A stretch of 64,000 bases of DNA from Nelumbo lutea (Eukaryota > Streptophyta > Magnoliopsida > Proteales > Nelumbonaceae): assembly GCA_022828595.1 (NCBI GenBank), contig JAKGHH010000008.1:22002378-22066377 (forward strand), written 5' to 3'. A program made the position numbers and the translations under genes. How positions within the stretch are numbered: position 1 is the stretch's first letter; every line of letters starts with the position of its first letter. A model generated the notes under the pieces. That model was not told where the DNA came from. It did not search any database and worked only from the letters and a program-made list of their open reading frames with translations. Below are positions 11,513 through 23,879 of this stretch, in pieces.

Positions 11513-12150
11513 ACAAGGTTTTACAAGTCTGAGGCATAATTGAGGTGTAACGGCTCAAAAAGGTGAGGTGTAAGCCTCAAAATAAAAATAATAATAAAAA
11601 AAAAGAAATAGAACAGCAATTCAAGTTTGTAAGTAATAAAGAATATATGATAAACTAAGGGTCCATTTAGTTCTCTTGAATAGGGGTGTGGAGTTGAAAT
11701 TGGAATGGTCCAACTGTTTGGTTGGGTGGAATTGGAATCCTATTTAATTTCTATTCCTGGTGAAAAGACATTTATTCATTTGAGGGAATGGCCATTCTCT
11801 CCCTCTCCCTTGAGAATGAAAATCCATTTGATCTAATTCTGATTCCTATCTGGACCAAATAGGTGGAAGGAATAGACCATTCCAATTCCAATTCCAATGA
11901 ATTTTGATTCTGATTCTAATTTCAATTCCTGCTCTGGACCAAATGGGCCCTAAGATAGACTAGTAGAACTTAGAAGCATTCATAAAATAGAAGTCTATAA
12001 TTAACACACTTTAGCATTTTAGCATTCAACAAAATAGTAACTAATCAACTAACGACCATAAACATTTTATATTTCAAGTTTCAAAATCCAAGTTTTTCAA
12101 ATTGTTCAAATGATCAATCATATGTTTTAGACCATCAAATACCCTGGCCT
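11513..12150 (+). repeat. Dispersed repeat, reverse-complement partner at 46560-46875
   Basis: The start (AAGGTTTTACAAGTCTGAGG, then GAGGTGTAA and TAAGCCTCAA) matches the reverse complement of 46800-46875. Later words (AATCAACTAAC, AAATGATC) match the reverse complement of about 46590-46690. A 292-base Tourist-like element interrupts this copy at 11659-11950. Confidence 0.6.
11659..11950. mobile_element. Tourist-like MITE of the GGGTCCATTT family
   Basis: The ends GGGTCCATTTAG and the inverted CCAAATGGGCCC are flanked by TAA on both sides. The interior is dominated by GGAATTGGAAT and ATTCCAATTCC words that can fold back on each other. A relative lies at 45917-46135. Confidence 0.75.
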
Positions 12151-12818
12151 TAAATAGCCAAAGTTATGGGGCTTAATCCTTAAAGCAAAATCTGAGAGCC
12201 TTGTTTTTTTATTTTTATATTTTTTGTAAAAATGGTCATGCTTCAGGGTCTAAAGCTTTTAATATATGGTTTGGAAAAGTTAACACCAGGGCTTGTTAAA
12301 GTCTTGAAGGACATGACAATTCATTGAAATATTGTTGAAATGGTTTACTTTCAATCAGTCTTGTCAGAAGGGATATCGCTCCAAATGCCCTCTGACTTCT
12401 CAAAACACTATGAGGGTGTTTCCTTTAACCCCTTCAGCACAAAATTATTGTCATTACATCACTGTGTTTGTGTGATGCAAAAGAGGCAGAAATAACTTCA
12501 TATACAATCCACCAAATGTAATTTGGTGATTGGAATTATTGTTATGTTGGATTACTGTCAAATGTTCAGATGTTCTGTTCTACATCTTGATTGATTGAAA
12601 CTTGAAAGTAGTAGATCTTAAACATAAATTGTACTCCATCCAACATCTATCCCAATTGGATAAAAAAAAAGAATGTTACCTGTTAATTTGTTGGTCGATT
12701 TCTTGGAGGAAATCTAGAGGAGATAAGAACTTTTCATCATGCAGGACAATGGGTTCTACCTTTTCCCCCTCTCAGTCCTCACCCTAAAATGGTGGGCCAT
12801 CTAATGAACGTACCGTAC

Positions 12819-12951
12819 CCCATCTCATTAAGCAGCTCATGAACTCCCCACCGTGTGTTACACTCATTGGATCCAAAAGAGACAAAGTACATAATTTCCA
12901 ATGAGCATAACACACGTTAGGGTGCTCAGGCTTCATCTCTCAATGAGGTTG
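12819..12951. other. Conserved hairpin, copy 1 (candidate small-RNA precursor)
   Basis: The 5' arm (12819-12870) pairs with the 3' arm (about 12898-12951) around a 27-base loop. The strongest pairing is CCGTGTGTTACACTCATTGG against CCAATGAGCATAACACACG; the stem resumes outward with ATCTCATT against AATGAGG. The 3' arm contains GAGCATAACACACGTTAGGG, identical in copy 2. No open frame. The strand of any transcript is unknown. Confidence 0.55.
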
Positions 12952-14176
12952 GGTTGCTTAGAACCTTAGATTTACATAAATAGAAAGTATAACATTGATC
13001 AGTTATGAGCTTATTTGGTAACGTACCTTTTTCAGTTTTCAGTACCATAGCAAGACATTGGCATGTGATTGGGGTACAAGTTTAGTCAGGTTGGTTATGT
13101 TGAGGTTAATCCTAACCCAACTTGAGTTGTTGAACTCTTGTATAATCCTAACTTAATGTTGGTGGGTCCAATTTCATCATTTTATTTTGTTTTAAAATAT
13201 TTTTCACTTGTTAGACTCTGGACTAGCCGATTAGGGTTAAGGGAGACTATGCGACATCCCGTGTTCAAAAGGGTAGATTTTAGATGGCTACTTTTCCCTT
13301 CTTTTACCTATTTTTTCCTTCAAACCAAACACAGCTGTTAAGGGTTGATTTTAGATGGCTAAGAGGAGAAAATGGAAGAGAACAAGATTTCTATATGCCC
13401 ATTAAGATGTTGTATAATTGTTTCTAACTCAATAGTTTCCAAATTTCTGGAGGAACTTCTGAGTTTAACCTCCAAATCCGGGAATGCACAATCTCTTTGG
13501 GTCAAGCATTTTGGACATACTGCATCCATGACTTTATGAGGTTTTCAGCTCCAATGTCAAATCTAAATTCCTTGGTGTGGAGTCTCAAAATCAGAAATTC
13601 ATGGGTCTGTAAGTGCTCTACTGAATAATTTGTTGGGAATGCATGATTGGGTCTGGTCCATGATCATGTGATCTTCAAATGATGATTCCTAACAAGACAT
13701 CTTGGAAACCTTGATGTCTAGCATCTTTGTAGCACATGACAGTTGAGACGTTTAATCCTGTCCTTCTTAGTTTTATATTATGCAGATGATTATACATTTT
13801 TCTTACTTTCTTCTACCATTTGATGGTTAAATAACACAATTTTCACTCATATGATCCATCAGTACAGCCTTTCTACTGTTCTGATTGCATAATCACTTTA
13901 CTGCCATAGATTTTCATTTTGAGTACTACTCAAGGAATTTTACTGTTTTACAAAATTTTCATGACTGATTTGTTTGAAAATTTTAATAGACTTCTCACCA
14001 TAACGAAGCAGATTCAAACATGGGTGTGGTCTGGATTTGTTAGCTTTGAAGTTTCTCTATTTGATTTATGGTTTGGAGTTTGGATTGATGAAATTCTTTC
14101 TGCCTAAAGCAAAAACTAGAAGAAACCCTCTGGAGAATATGTCTTATTGAGCAGAACTGAATCCTTTCTCAATAAC

Positions 14177-14424
14177 AAGGTTTTAAAAATCGGACCAGAT
14201 AGGAAATTGTTCTAGGGACTGGTTCCCATGTCAAATGTCCGTTCTGACTTAAGAAATGGCCAAAAACCATTATCCGAATTAATGGGTCGGTGGTTTAACC
14301 GCCTAGGTCAGTGAGCCGCTGACGAATAAATCAATGGTTTTTGGTCAAAAAACTGTTTTAAAGTAAAACAGAACCAATTACCTGATAGATTCCCGGATCA
14401 ACCGGTTCAATTTTCAAAATCATG
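14177..14424 (+). mobile_element. GGTTTT foldback family, member 3
   Basis: It begins AAGGTTTTAAAAATCGGACC and ends CAATTTTCAAAATCATG. GGGTCGGTGGTTTAACCGCC and a GGTCAAAAAACTG block lie inside. The corresponding place in the 22.9-31.4 kb unit lacks it. Confidence 0.65.
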
Positions 14425-14893
14425 CTCAATGATCAAATGTAAGATGTCTCTGCAAGCAGCACTAGCTAGAGAAAAACCATGGCCCACCCATGTTCTTTCA
14501 TTGATTTGGATTCTGAACCTAAAGGGGCGGCCTGTTGGTTAATTTAGCTGTAGAACACCAAGAGGTGTCTCTCTGACCCTGGCGTGGTCTGGATGGTTTA
14601 GGTTGACCACGCCATCCCTCTAGCGAGGTCTGAAGTCTGAACAGGAGGAGTTTGAGACAGATATTTGAATTATGGAGAACTTGTTAAGAAAATATTCTTC
14701 TTCTTCTTCTATCAAAACGAAAACAACCATACTAACAACCTCAGTGCGGTGCTTATTTATTAAACACTGAAACAGTGAAATAAGCAATGACAGAAAGGAA
14801 GGAAAGGAAACTAGATCAGGTGATTTCATCAAAATCTATTAAGATATTTAGTGTTAAGGTACTTCATAAAGATCATAAAAGTTCATGCTTTTG

Positions 14894-15214
14894 GGTGATG
14901 TTTGGTATGGTTTATGTTTATTCAGTAAACGTTTATTGATAGTGCCACATAAGTGGCATCTAACATTTTCTCTCTCCTGTTCTTCTGCATACATAAAAAA
15001 TATTGTAAAAAATAAACTTTGGTTTATGTGCATGCCAGCCGTTTGTAGAAATTATTTTTTGAAACTTGGCCAGACATTTATTCACTGTTACACGAAGTGG
15101 CGCCTGGTGGTGCTCAGTTGTTATAAACGGTTAAAATTATTGCATATCTCGATTTTACCAACAAATAAAGTACAAACGTTTATTCAATAAACATAAACAG
15201 TACCAAATACATAC
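14894..15214. mobile_element. 321-base TIR element present only in unit 1
   Basis: The left arm GTTTGGTATGGTTTATG, then TTTATTCAGTAAACGTTTA, mirrors the right arm TAAACGTTTATTCAATAAAC, then ATAAACAGTACCAAATAC. At the matching site in the other full unit (around 27540) the sequence runs straight from CTCATGCTTTTCTAACGG into GAAGTGGCTGAACTAAATC, which is an empty site. No coding content. Confidence 0.75.
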
Positions 15215-17174
15215 TTAATGGTTGGAATGGCTGAAACTAAATGACTTAATGCATTGTCCTTTCCTGGCATCGAGCAGGTTCTGAGCGCTTTAAGTATAAT
15301 TTTTTCCTACCATTTTATATATTTAAGTAGTTCGAATAATTCAATTTATTTATTTTTTTCGAGAAACTAGTTTAATTTATTTTTTATCAATAATAGTAGT
15401 CTAGTACTATATAATTTTTTTCCATTTTCTTTTATGTGTTTTCCCCTCATGCCCATTGAATTTTTCTGGTATTAATTAAAAGAAAGAGTGCACCCACATG
15501 TATTTCTTACGTGGATGCCACGCCATTCAATTAACACAAGTCTAAAATAATATAATGTTAAAATAGTCATTATTTTAACATGTGAGAAGAAGGAAAAAAG
15601 ATATTGTAATTTACAAAATTTATTACAGGTCCAAGTTTTCTATGGAAGTTTATACTTTATACTGTGATGTCCTTTGGAGAGATTGAAAGTAATGGTTCAG
15701 TTCCATCAGGACTTAGTCCCACTGAGAAAGCTCAGCCACAGTTATCCTAGTTCCTTAGCACAAAGTGGTCCAATCAGAATTTTTTTTGGGGTTTAGATTG
15801 ATCTATTTATTTAGGAGAGAAAAGCAAGATTTTAAATTCATAATAATAAAAAAAAAACAAAAGGAGAAAATGTTTTTTTTTTAAATCTTATATTTTGTTA
15901 AAAAAAACACCAGTTTTTTTTTTTATTATTATCTTTAGCAAGTAGGTATGCAACTTGGGCTGGCCCCTGAGTTTAACATTTATTAATTAAGGGCCCAATG
16001 TGGAAATTCTTCCAATCAAATTTGGTGTGCTGGATTTGCACCCTTAATAATAAGTAGTCGTAATTTTGATTTAGATGAAATAACTGATGATACTTTCTCC
16101 CTTAAAGGATAAAGCTATGAAAGCAATTTTATTTTTCTTTTCATAAAATTTCTGTACCATTGATTTTTTTTTTCTTCAGCCCTAATAATACCTAAACTCA
16201 AAGTAGATTGTTGGTTTGTGGTTGATTAATTGTTATAAAAGAAGCCTATTACCATAAGTTTGCAATCCAGTTCCCCCTACTCTAGCTGCTCCCGTCTCAG
16301 GTCATTTGAAAATATGGGAAGATAAATACAAGATTGTTGAAAAATAATGGTGTAAATGCAAAAATTCTTATAAATAACTAAATAAATCTTCTGAGTAAAT
16401 TTGTTTCTGGTGGATAAGGCATGTAGTTGAGTTTGGGGAGAAGGATTTTGTTTTCAAAGAAGCAAGAAAATAAATAAAAATAAATAATATAGATAAGTTA
16501 AATAAAATAAAAAAAAGGACTGATGCTTGAGATCGAGAGTATAGTGATTGTTGATGACTTGAAGTCTGTACTTTATCCAACTCCTCCATGTTCTTTTTCT
16601 CCAAGGTATTAAAATACTTGTCGTTTTGATTTTCTAATTTCATATAATAGAGAAGGGTCTTAATCCCAACTCATATTGAATTCATTTATCAATTTTTTAT
16701 ACAATATATACCCCAGTAATTAATTATGTTGTCTGGTACTGTTTATAGGTGGATTTCTGTGTCAATTATTGTGTCATGTCCTATTTGGGCTTACTGATCC
16801 ACAGCTTCACCTTTATGCAAGACAGCCAAGTTTGCCACATGGCTCTCATCCATAGGTTCAATATTCTCAATGATTAATAATCCAAGGGTTGACCCATCTG
16901 AAAATCTTGATGATCAAATTATGGGCCATATAGAGCCTATGGGCTTGACCCAAGTCACTTATCTTTCTTCACATGCACATGAGATATCCAATCCGTTGTG
17001 ACTTCAACAAGATCCTCTACGCTACCCTACAGATTCTCCACGAAGACAACCATCATGTGTCCTCCTTTAATTAATGTTTTAAATGGGCAAATTACAGATA
17101 GCCACCCTTTACTTAGGGGTGGCAATACTTAAGGCCCTAAACTTTTCTTTTGTGACAAAGTCCTTCAAATTTTT

Positions 17175-20100
17175 ATATTTCAGTACTTTGCTCCTTTTAT
17201 ATAGAGGTGTAAATCGGGTCGGCCTCCACCCGAATTTGGGCCGGCTTGGCCCGGCATGATGGCATGCGGGCTGTGCCAGGCTTGGCATGATGGTCTGGGC
17301 CATGTTGGGCCTGGGGTTCTAGGTTCATGGGTTGATACGGCACGGCATGACTGTGTGATCTAGACTAATGGGTTGTTTTTAAGAAAATATTGAAGTTGGC
17401 ATTTCTTCAGACTATTTTGTGAAGCACCGTTTTTTTCTGATATGGCACCTATATGGCGATGCCAAACACCACTTTAGTAAATGTAAACTAAAGGGCAATT
17501 GTTAATAAATTGTTGGAGTTATAGGGATTGTCTAAGTAAATGACCCTATTGGTTAAAACATTTGTTTTACCAACATAAGCATTTATTATGTAGGTTAACG
17601 TTTTGAACTTTTATTATATTGTCATTTGTTATATTGGCTAATGATATATAGGGATGACAATGGGGTGGGTTCGGAGAGGATTTTGTAAATTCTAGACTTC
17701 ATCCACTTCTTTAAACCTCCCAACCTTTACCTGCCCAAAATTCATAGTGGGTTGGATTTTGACATTTGAAACACTCCTTGCACATAAAAATGCAAAATCC
17801 TATATGTATCTAATTTCCTATTACTTCTTATTATATATAAACACTAAATATGTAAAATAACACAAACAAATAATAAAGTTTCCAATTATTTGATTAAAAC
17901 ATGTAAAAAACACATACTTTCAATTATCCTTGACATAAAATTCAAATTATTATTAATTCCAATACTTAATACATAATTTTATATTCTTTCCAACAATATG
18001 TGGGTCAGGGAACCTAATACCGTACCTTACCCGTATCTATATGGGTTGCAGAATCCCAAAGCCCATTTTTTCCCTATGAGCATTGGGAAGCTCATGATAG
18101 GATCAAACAAAAGGAGCCGTCACCCATTCTTTTAGAGGAAATGGACTCTCGTTTGAGCTTTGAAAATTTGATTGATTTTCTATATAATGACTCCATTTTC
18201 CACCAAGAAAGGCACTTAACCAAGGGATTTTAGGTTCCAAAGGATTAGGAGAAGTAAGGTGTTAGACACCCCTCTTCTAATCTATTGTAGCAATCCAATT
18301 CAGGAGTTATTTAGGCAAAAAAAAAAAAAAAAAAAACAACAACAACAAAAATAATTGTTAGAATTTTTGAAAATTTTCCTAAGACCCTTGCCTTTTCTAC
18401 CACTTTTTCTCAGTCTAAGAGAAATTAAGATCACAAGTTATCCAAGATCCTAGAACTTCCAATTACAAATTTGGGTTGAAAGATGGAGTGAGAGGCTTAT
18501 CTCTCGTATGTAGCCTTGTGATAAGATTCTAGTAGTTAAACTGGATGAAAAGAGTGCTTGAATGAGCTAAAGATGGGTATGAAACTATCAAGGGATTGGA
18601 GATTTTGTAGGAATCTCAGAACTAAAACACAATGGATGGATTTGAAGTCTAAGGATGAAATACTTGGAGTTTTTTCACAAATGAGAGATTTATAGAGGTT
18701 GGGAATGCTTAGGCCTCTCTTCTATGTCTTCCCTTTCTAGATCCCCACTTAGAGTTTGAGTTGGGTCTCTATTTATAGAAAAAATAAGGGGAACATGTTT
18801 GAAATTTGACTAATCACAAAGCTTGGGATTTAAGGGAGTATTATCATGAAAAAGGCAAAGATTTTTTAAAGAAAAAGGTTTATAATCAAATTTTCCTATT
18901 TGGTGCAAGATTTTTCCTCAATTTAGGATGGATTCTATGGGTTTTGTATGTCCAATGACGTTTCGGGGTGTACCTATCATTGCAATCTCGTATTTGAGGC
19001 TATTAGTGGCATAAAACATAAATTTGATTCATAAATACTATTTTGTCATCTCTTGGCTTCAAGTGAGGATATCTCCGCAACTCACGACGACTGCCAATCA
19101 AAAGCGAACACGTTGGTATTTATCTTTTTCACTTTTAATGGTAAGTTAATGGGTGCTAAATGTCAAAACACTTTTCCCCTGTGTCCCGAATCAACCCCAC
19201 TCCATTCGTGTTCTCTTCCCCTTCTTTTCCCTTCTCTGAGATACAAACCCCACCTTATTCTCCACTTTGTCGATCACACCAATGCTGACAATGAAAACAA
19301 GATCACCATAATTTTGTTCATACAACCCTTAGAATCTGTCTCATAAATGCAACTGGTTTGCAAATCCCTTCATTAGATAACACCGAGTATGGCACAGATG
19401 TATCGATTAGAAAGATGCAAAGAAGTAAATTCATCATTGTATAGTAGCTGTTTGAAGGGATTCAAACCAAAATTTGTGAAGTGGAGATAGGAAATTGCTC
19501 TGGTAGGTGTCATTGCAATAGGATAGTATTAAAAAAGGAGATAAAGAAGACAAATGGGGTGGGTCCATGCATGCGATCTATAATGATGAGAATATAGAAT
19601 GGGAATAGGGGTAAGGTTTTGTAGCTCAGAGAAGGGGGGAAAGAACGAAAACACAGAGTGAAATTGGGGGTGAGGTTTGTAGCTTAGAGAAGGCAGGGGA
19701 AAGAACGAGAAACAATGAGGTGATTTGGGAGTGTTGGAGTAGTGGAAATCAAAAACACGCTAAAGTGTTTTTTTTAACGTTTATATGAGTTCCACCCGTG
19801 TAGAGATGGCAGTTGCTACAAATGCGAGTTCCTCTTGAGGTCCTAGGTTGAGACAAATGAAGTGGCAATTTGATCTAGCATGTTGAAATGATATTTTTAT
19901 AGTTTAGTGGTCAAACGAATGAATTAGGTTGTGGGATTTGTGGTACAAGGTATTTTTGGATCTCCTAACAAGGTGGCATGGTTTGATTGACCGATGAAGC
20001 TCAGATGATAGAGATCTACAACCGGTGTTCTCTAATCAACGAGATTTGTTGAAAAAGAATCTTAGCTTGATGGAGGATCAAATAAGGGGATTTTAGGATG

Positions 20101-21060
20101 AAATTTGGTAGGTAAACATTTTTTTAGCATCCCGAGTTTGATGGAATTGATGGATATTTGATTAGAAGTGTGAATAGAAAGATTTGGTTCAAACCTCATA
20201 GATTTTAGCTTATGGTTTATCAATTAATAAGGAGGCTTAAACATAATCTTGCTTGTTTTGGGAGGAAATGAAAGAATTAACTATGATTCTTATGAGTGGT
20301 TTATTTTGAGGATTTTGGACATGGGATATGAATTTTTGTGTGGTTTAATCGTAAACATCAAATTGGAATCTTTGTTGATCAGATGGCTAAGTAAGAGAAT
20401 TTTGCATTAAATTTTTGGCATATGGCCACGAATTAATGTGAAGAGTCAAGTGGATGGTTCCGATTTGAGGAAGAATTGGTTGATCTTAGTTGTCTAGCTC
20501 TATTTGTTCAAGACCATTGAAATGGAATCTTAGAATTTTTAAGGTTGATCGGCATAGATTTGAGGTAGGATTTGGGGGTTGATTGTATCTTAGCATCCTT
20601 AAGGCAATGAATGTGTTGGATTTGATTGTGGAGTCAAGATTTGAACATTGGGTGACACTTGGAAAAGAAGTTAGTGTGATGAATGATGGATCTTTGGGGT
20701 TTGGTCACGAAATTCGATGTACAATTAAGTTTTAGTCTCCTAAGTCTAGGAATCATGTTTGACCGGAGTAATAAAGCGTACATAATATAAAATATTGATC
20801 TCAATGTCCTCATTAATCAAGGATTCGGTTTATTAGTCGGGTGATTGATATGTGGATTGCACTAAAAAGAAGAATTTTTTGTTCTTATAAGTCCCTAGTA
20901 GATTTAGTTATGTTTTCAAGGTTTGGAACCTAAAAAGAGGGCATAAAAAGATAGGGTGAAAAGAATGAACAAAAGTTGGGTCTTGACATACCCCAAAACA
21001 CATCGTTCAAGAAAAAAACCTGCCTTATCAGGATGGGTAGGGGTAAAAATTGCCATCCTT
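17175..21060. other. Spacer between duplicated units; probable dead LTR retroelement
   Basis: There is no frame worth calling. A GGCCCGGC-rich patch at about 17205-17330 and a TAGGGATGACAATGGGGTGGG patch at 17650 are dispersed-repeat ends. At 18115-18290 GGAGCCGTCACCCATTC is followed by AAGGTGTTAGACACCCCTCTT. A very similar pair is a hallmark of the non-coding parts of some plant LTR retroelements, as I recall it. About 18.3-21.0 kb is featureless apart from an A-run at 18320-18338 and mirrored AGAGAAGG.GGGAAAGAACGA words near 19630 and 19690. Confidence 0.4.
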
Positions 21061-21986
21061 AGTGAAATATAAAACACTGCTGTTTGGGGGTTGATCACCA
21101 CTTTGTGCAAACAACTTCCATTTCTACAATTATTTGCCAGAATCAATGTAATACCACTAAAATAAGGCAAACGTTAAAGTGCATAAAAGAAATTGAATGT
21201 ATAGTGAATTTGACAAGTCATCTACTTGTTATCTATGACAAACCACTTTTGTTACACAATGCTAAAACTTTTGACAAACCATTTCTGACAAGTCATCTAC
21301 TTCTTATGACCCCACCTTGAATTAAATGAATTGACTTCCTTGATGGGGTCACAGGACTCAAGCAAAATATCTAAAGCCATAATTCTCGGTTTTAATTTTG
21401 CCCTAAGAAGACCCATGGTGATTTTTTTTTTGTGTTCTGCACCCTTGTAGAACTCATGGAAATGTTACAATGGTTCATTTTCGATCTGTCTTGTCAAAAA
21501 GACATTGCTCCAAATGTCCTCTGAATCCTTAAGAGGGTGTTTTCTTCAACAATTTCAGCACAAATTTCTAGGCATTGCATCGCTATGTGATGCAAAATAG
21601 GCATTAATTAACAAATATGTTTTGTTTTTGTCTATTTTTCCTATGTTCTTCAACATGCATGCCGACAGCTGACGTGGCAAATATTATATAGTCGTTTGAA
21701 TTATTGTATTGTTGAACTGTCAAATAAATGGTTCTACATGTTGATAGAATGTAGTAGCACTTTGAACATAAATTATACTCCACCCAAGATCTGTCCCAAG
21801 TAGGTGTCTAGTGGATGTGAAACAAGAGAATCATCGCATAAAATGTCCCGTTTTTATCGGTCGATTTCTCTCCAAGATGTCTAAGCCACTTAAGGAATGG
21901 AGGACAATGGATTCTAACTTTTCCTTTCTCAATCACTTACACGTCAGTCAAGTTTCATCCTCCTCAAATCGTAGTCATCTGAAGAG

Positions 21987-22112
21987 CGCGCTCTCCTTAA
22001 GCAACCCCCTACCGTGTCAAACACTCATTGGATCCAAACTAGACAAAAGTACACAAGTGCCAACGAGCATAACACACGTTAGGGCGCTCAAAAGTTCGCT
22101 CAGTGAGATAAG
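21987..22112. other. Conserved hairpin, copy 2
   Basis: The 5' arm GCTCTCCTTAAGCAACCCCC, then TACCGTGTCAAACACTCATTGG, pairs imperfectly with the 3' arm CCAACGAGCATAACACACG, then TTAGGGCGCTC...GAGATA. The 5' arm is the most decayed of the three copies; the 20 bases GAGCATAACACACGTTAGGG on the 3' arm are unchanged from copy 1. Confidence 0.5.
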
Positions 22113-22393
22113 GTGCTATAAGTCTGAGGTCAGGTTAGGTTCTAACCTAACTTGAGTTGTTGAAACTCCCAACCCCAACTCAATTTGGGTTGGCCAAATT
22201 TTGTTTTCACACTTCTTGGACTCTTCTGGACTAACCAATTAGGAAATCGGATGGACCCCCCAACATTGCCTCCATGCATTGGCATTTGGTAACATCTCCT
22301 CATGACAAAGTATGAGAGATGTTCCCAATACACGTACGGGGGTGGACTCAGGGAGCGGTGGGGGCGTGGTATGTGAAGAGTCCATCGGAATTT

Positions 22394-22612
22394 AGGGGTG
22401 CAAATGGATCGGAGCATGATCCGATCTGATGTGAAGTCCAATCCTATTTTCTTGGATTTTTAAATTAAATCGCATCAGATCAGATCTGAATATCTGATTC
22501 CTCATTTGATTCGAATTCAAATCAATGTCTGTAAGATTCAATCAGATTTATTATTCATAATATCAGATCAAATTTGGATATACTCTGATTTGAATATATC
22601 GATCCATTTTTA
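22394..22612. repeat. ATCGGATC/GATCAGAT-type dispersed repeat
   Basis: It starts AGGGGTGCAAATGGATCGG and ends in the inverted-sense ATCGATCCATTTTTATCCCT. The interior is built of CAGATC and GATTTGAAT words. A similar patch occurs at 31380-31625. It lies inside unit 2. Confidence 0.5.
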
Positions 22613-23144
22613 TCCCTCAAAGTTGACAATTAAGACTAACTAGATACAGTGTCAATATACAAATGGTGAGTGGTAATAGATGCTCTAAGAGTACTATGCT
22701 TATGCTACATTGAAATCCTAGAATTTTGACTTAAAATTGGCTCATGTATATACATGTGTGCTTGCATAATACATACAAACATACACTCGCATGTTTACAT
22801 TCTTGCCCGAGGCCTTTCTCCTATCTTACTTGGTGAGAGATTATATACGGGACATCCCGTGTTCACGGTTTTACTATCTTTTCTTTCAAATCAAACATAC
22901 CCTAATCTAAGGCCAGGTCTAAACGCGTAAGAGGAGGCGTGGAATGGATTATTATGGTGAGCCTGGGGTTCCAAACTAAATATTGATTAGCAACACATTA
23001 GAGCTCATTAGTCCATGTTGTAACGAGACTGGAAAATTTTTAACAAACATAAAATAATGCCCCATTTGAGAGGGTTTTTGCATTAATTAAATTAGTTGAC
23101 TATGGTGGTGTTTGGTAATGTTAAATTGGTTTTTTAGTGTTCGA

Positions 23145-23391
23145 CATGGTTTTTAAAAATGAACCGGTCAGGGTTACCGGTTCGAATAGTCTGATAGTTC
23201 GATCCGAACGGTCAGCCCGTTCTAACAAAAAAAATAAAAAAAATGAAAAACGGTCAAAACCGTTTGAATGGTTAACCAACCGGTTTAGCGATTTATTGAC
23301 CAAAACCAACGGTTTTGAGGGAAAAAACGGAACCGGTCAAGTGACGGGTTCCCAATTTTTCCGGTCCGGTCCGGTCCGATTTTGAAAATAG
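23145..23391 (+). mobile_element. GGTTTT foldback family, member 4
   Basis: It opens CATGGTTTTTAAAAATGAACC and closes CCGGTCCGATTTTGAAAATAG, with AATGGTTAACCAACCGG in the middle. GTGGTG occurs just before and just after it, but this is too weak to call a target duplication. Confidence 0.65.
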
Positions 23392-23879
23392 TGGTGTTCA
23401 GTGGTCATTCGGTTGTACCTCTTAACAGAGCCATTGAACACCGAAAAACGATTTTTATATATTTAATTTTTTATTACCGTTATTATTTTCTTTTTATACA
23501 TTTTTATTATATTTGTACAAATTTTACAATATCATTTTTATTCACTTTTATTTAAATAATAACTTGAGGGGTAAATTTATAAAATACAAATCACAACATT
23601 CAAATCACCGAACAACTCCACCATATTTGGATGCCTGTAAAAATAGGAAAGTAAATTCTCCACTGAATACTTTTAGATCTTTTTCAAAGTTTTTTTTTTT
23701 TTTAATTTAAAATTTTAGATTTTCCAAATGCTACCTAATCCACTTCGGAGAACTTGGCCTGAGGTAGCTTTTCGTGTTGGAAATTTGATTGTGTGAGTAC
23801 CTTTCAAAAAGTAATTGATATTACATTATAAACAATAGTGGAACTTCTTACTGCGACAACGTCGGACCATTTCCCATTG

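Larger units (their letters stand above)
9440..17175. repeat. Noncoding segmental duplication, unit 1 (full length)
   Basis: Long stretches recur in the same order at 22915-31385. Matching pairs include 9455/22945 (ATGGTGAGCC then AACTAAATATTGA), 9640/24445 (GCTCCACCA, ATTCGGTTTGGTATG), 12819/25615 (hairpin), 15490/27895 (CTTACGTGGATGCCACGCC) and 16850/31045 (AATCCAAGGGTTGAC). No protein frame is conserved between units. The unit holds several later insertions (10488-10987, 11108-11401, 11659-11950, 14177-14424, 14894-15214) that the other full copy lacks. Confidence 0.8.
21060..22915. repeat. Noncoding segmental duplication, unit 2 (partial)
   Basis: It matches about 11000-13345 of unit 1. 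Pairs include AAAGAAATTG followed by GTGAATTTG.CAAGT at 21187/11010, CTCCAAATG.CCTCTGA at 21510/12390, the hairpin at 21987, and GACATCCCGTGTTCA at 22852/13252. It then jumps at about 22915 to sequence matching 9440 of unit 1, the start of unit 3. The right half of a unit is therefore missing here. Confidence 0.7.
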
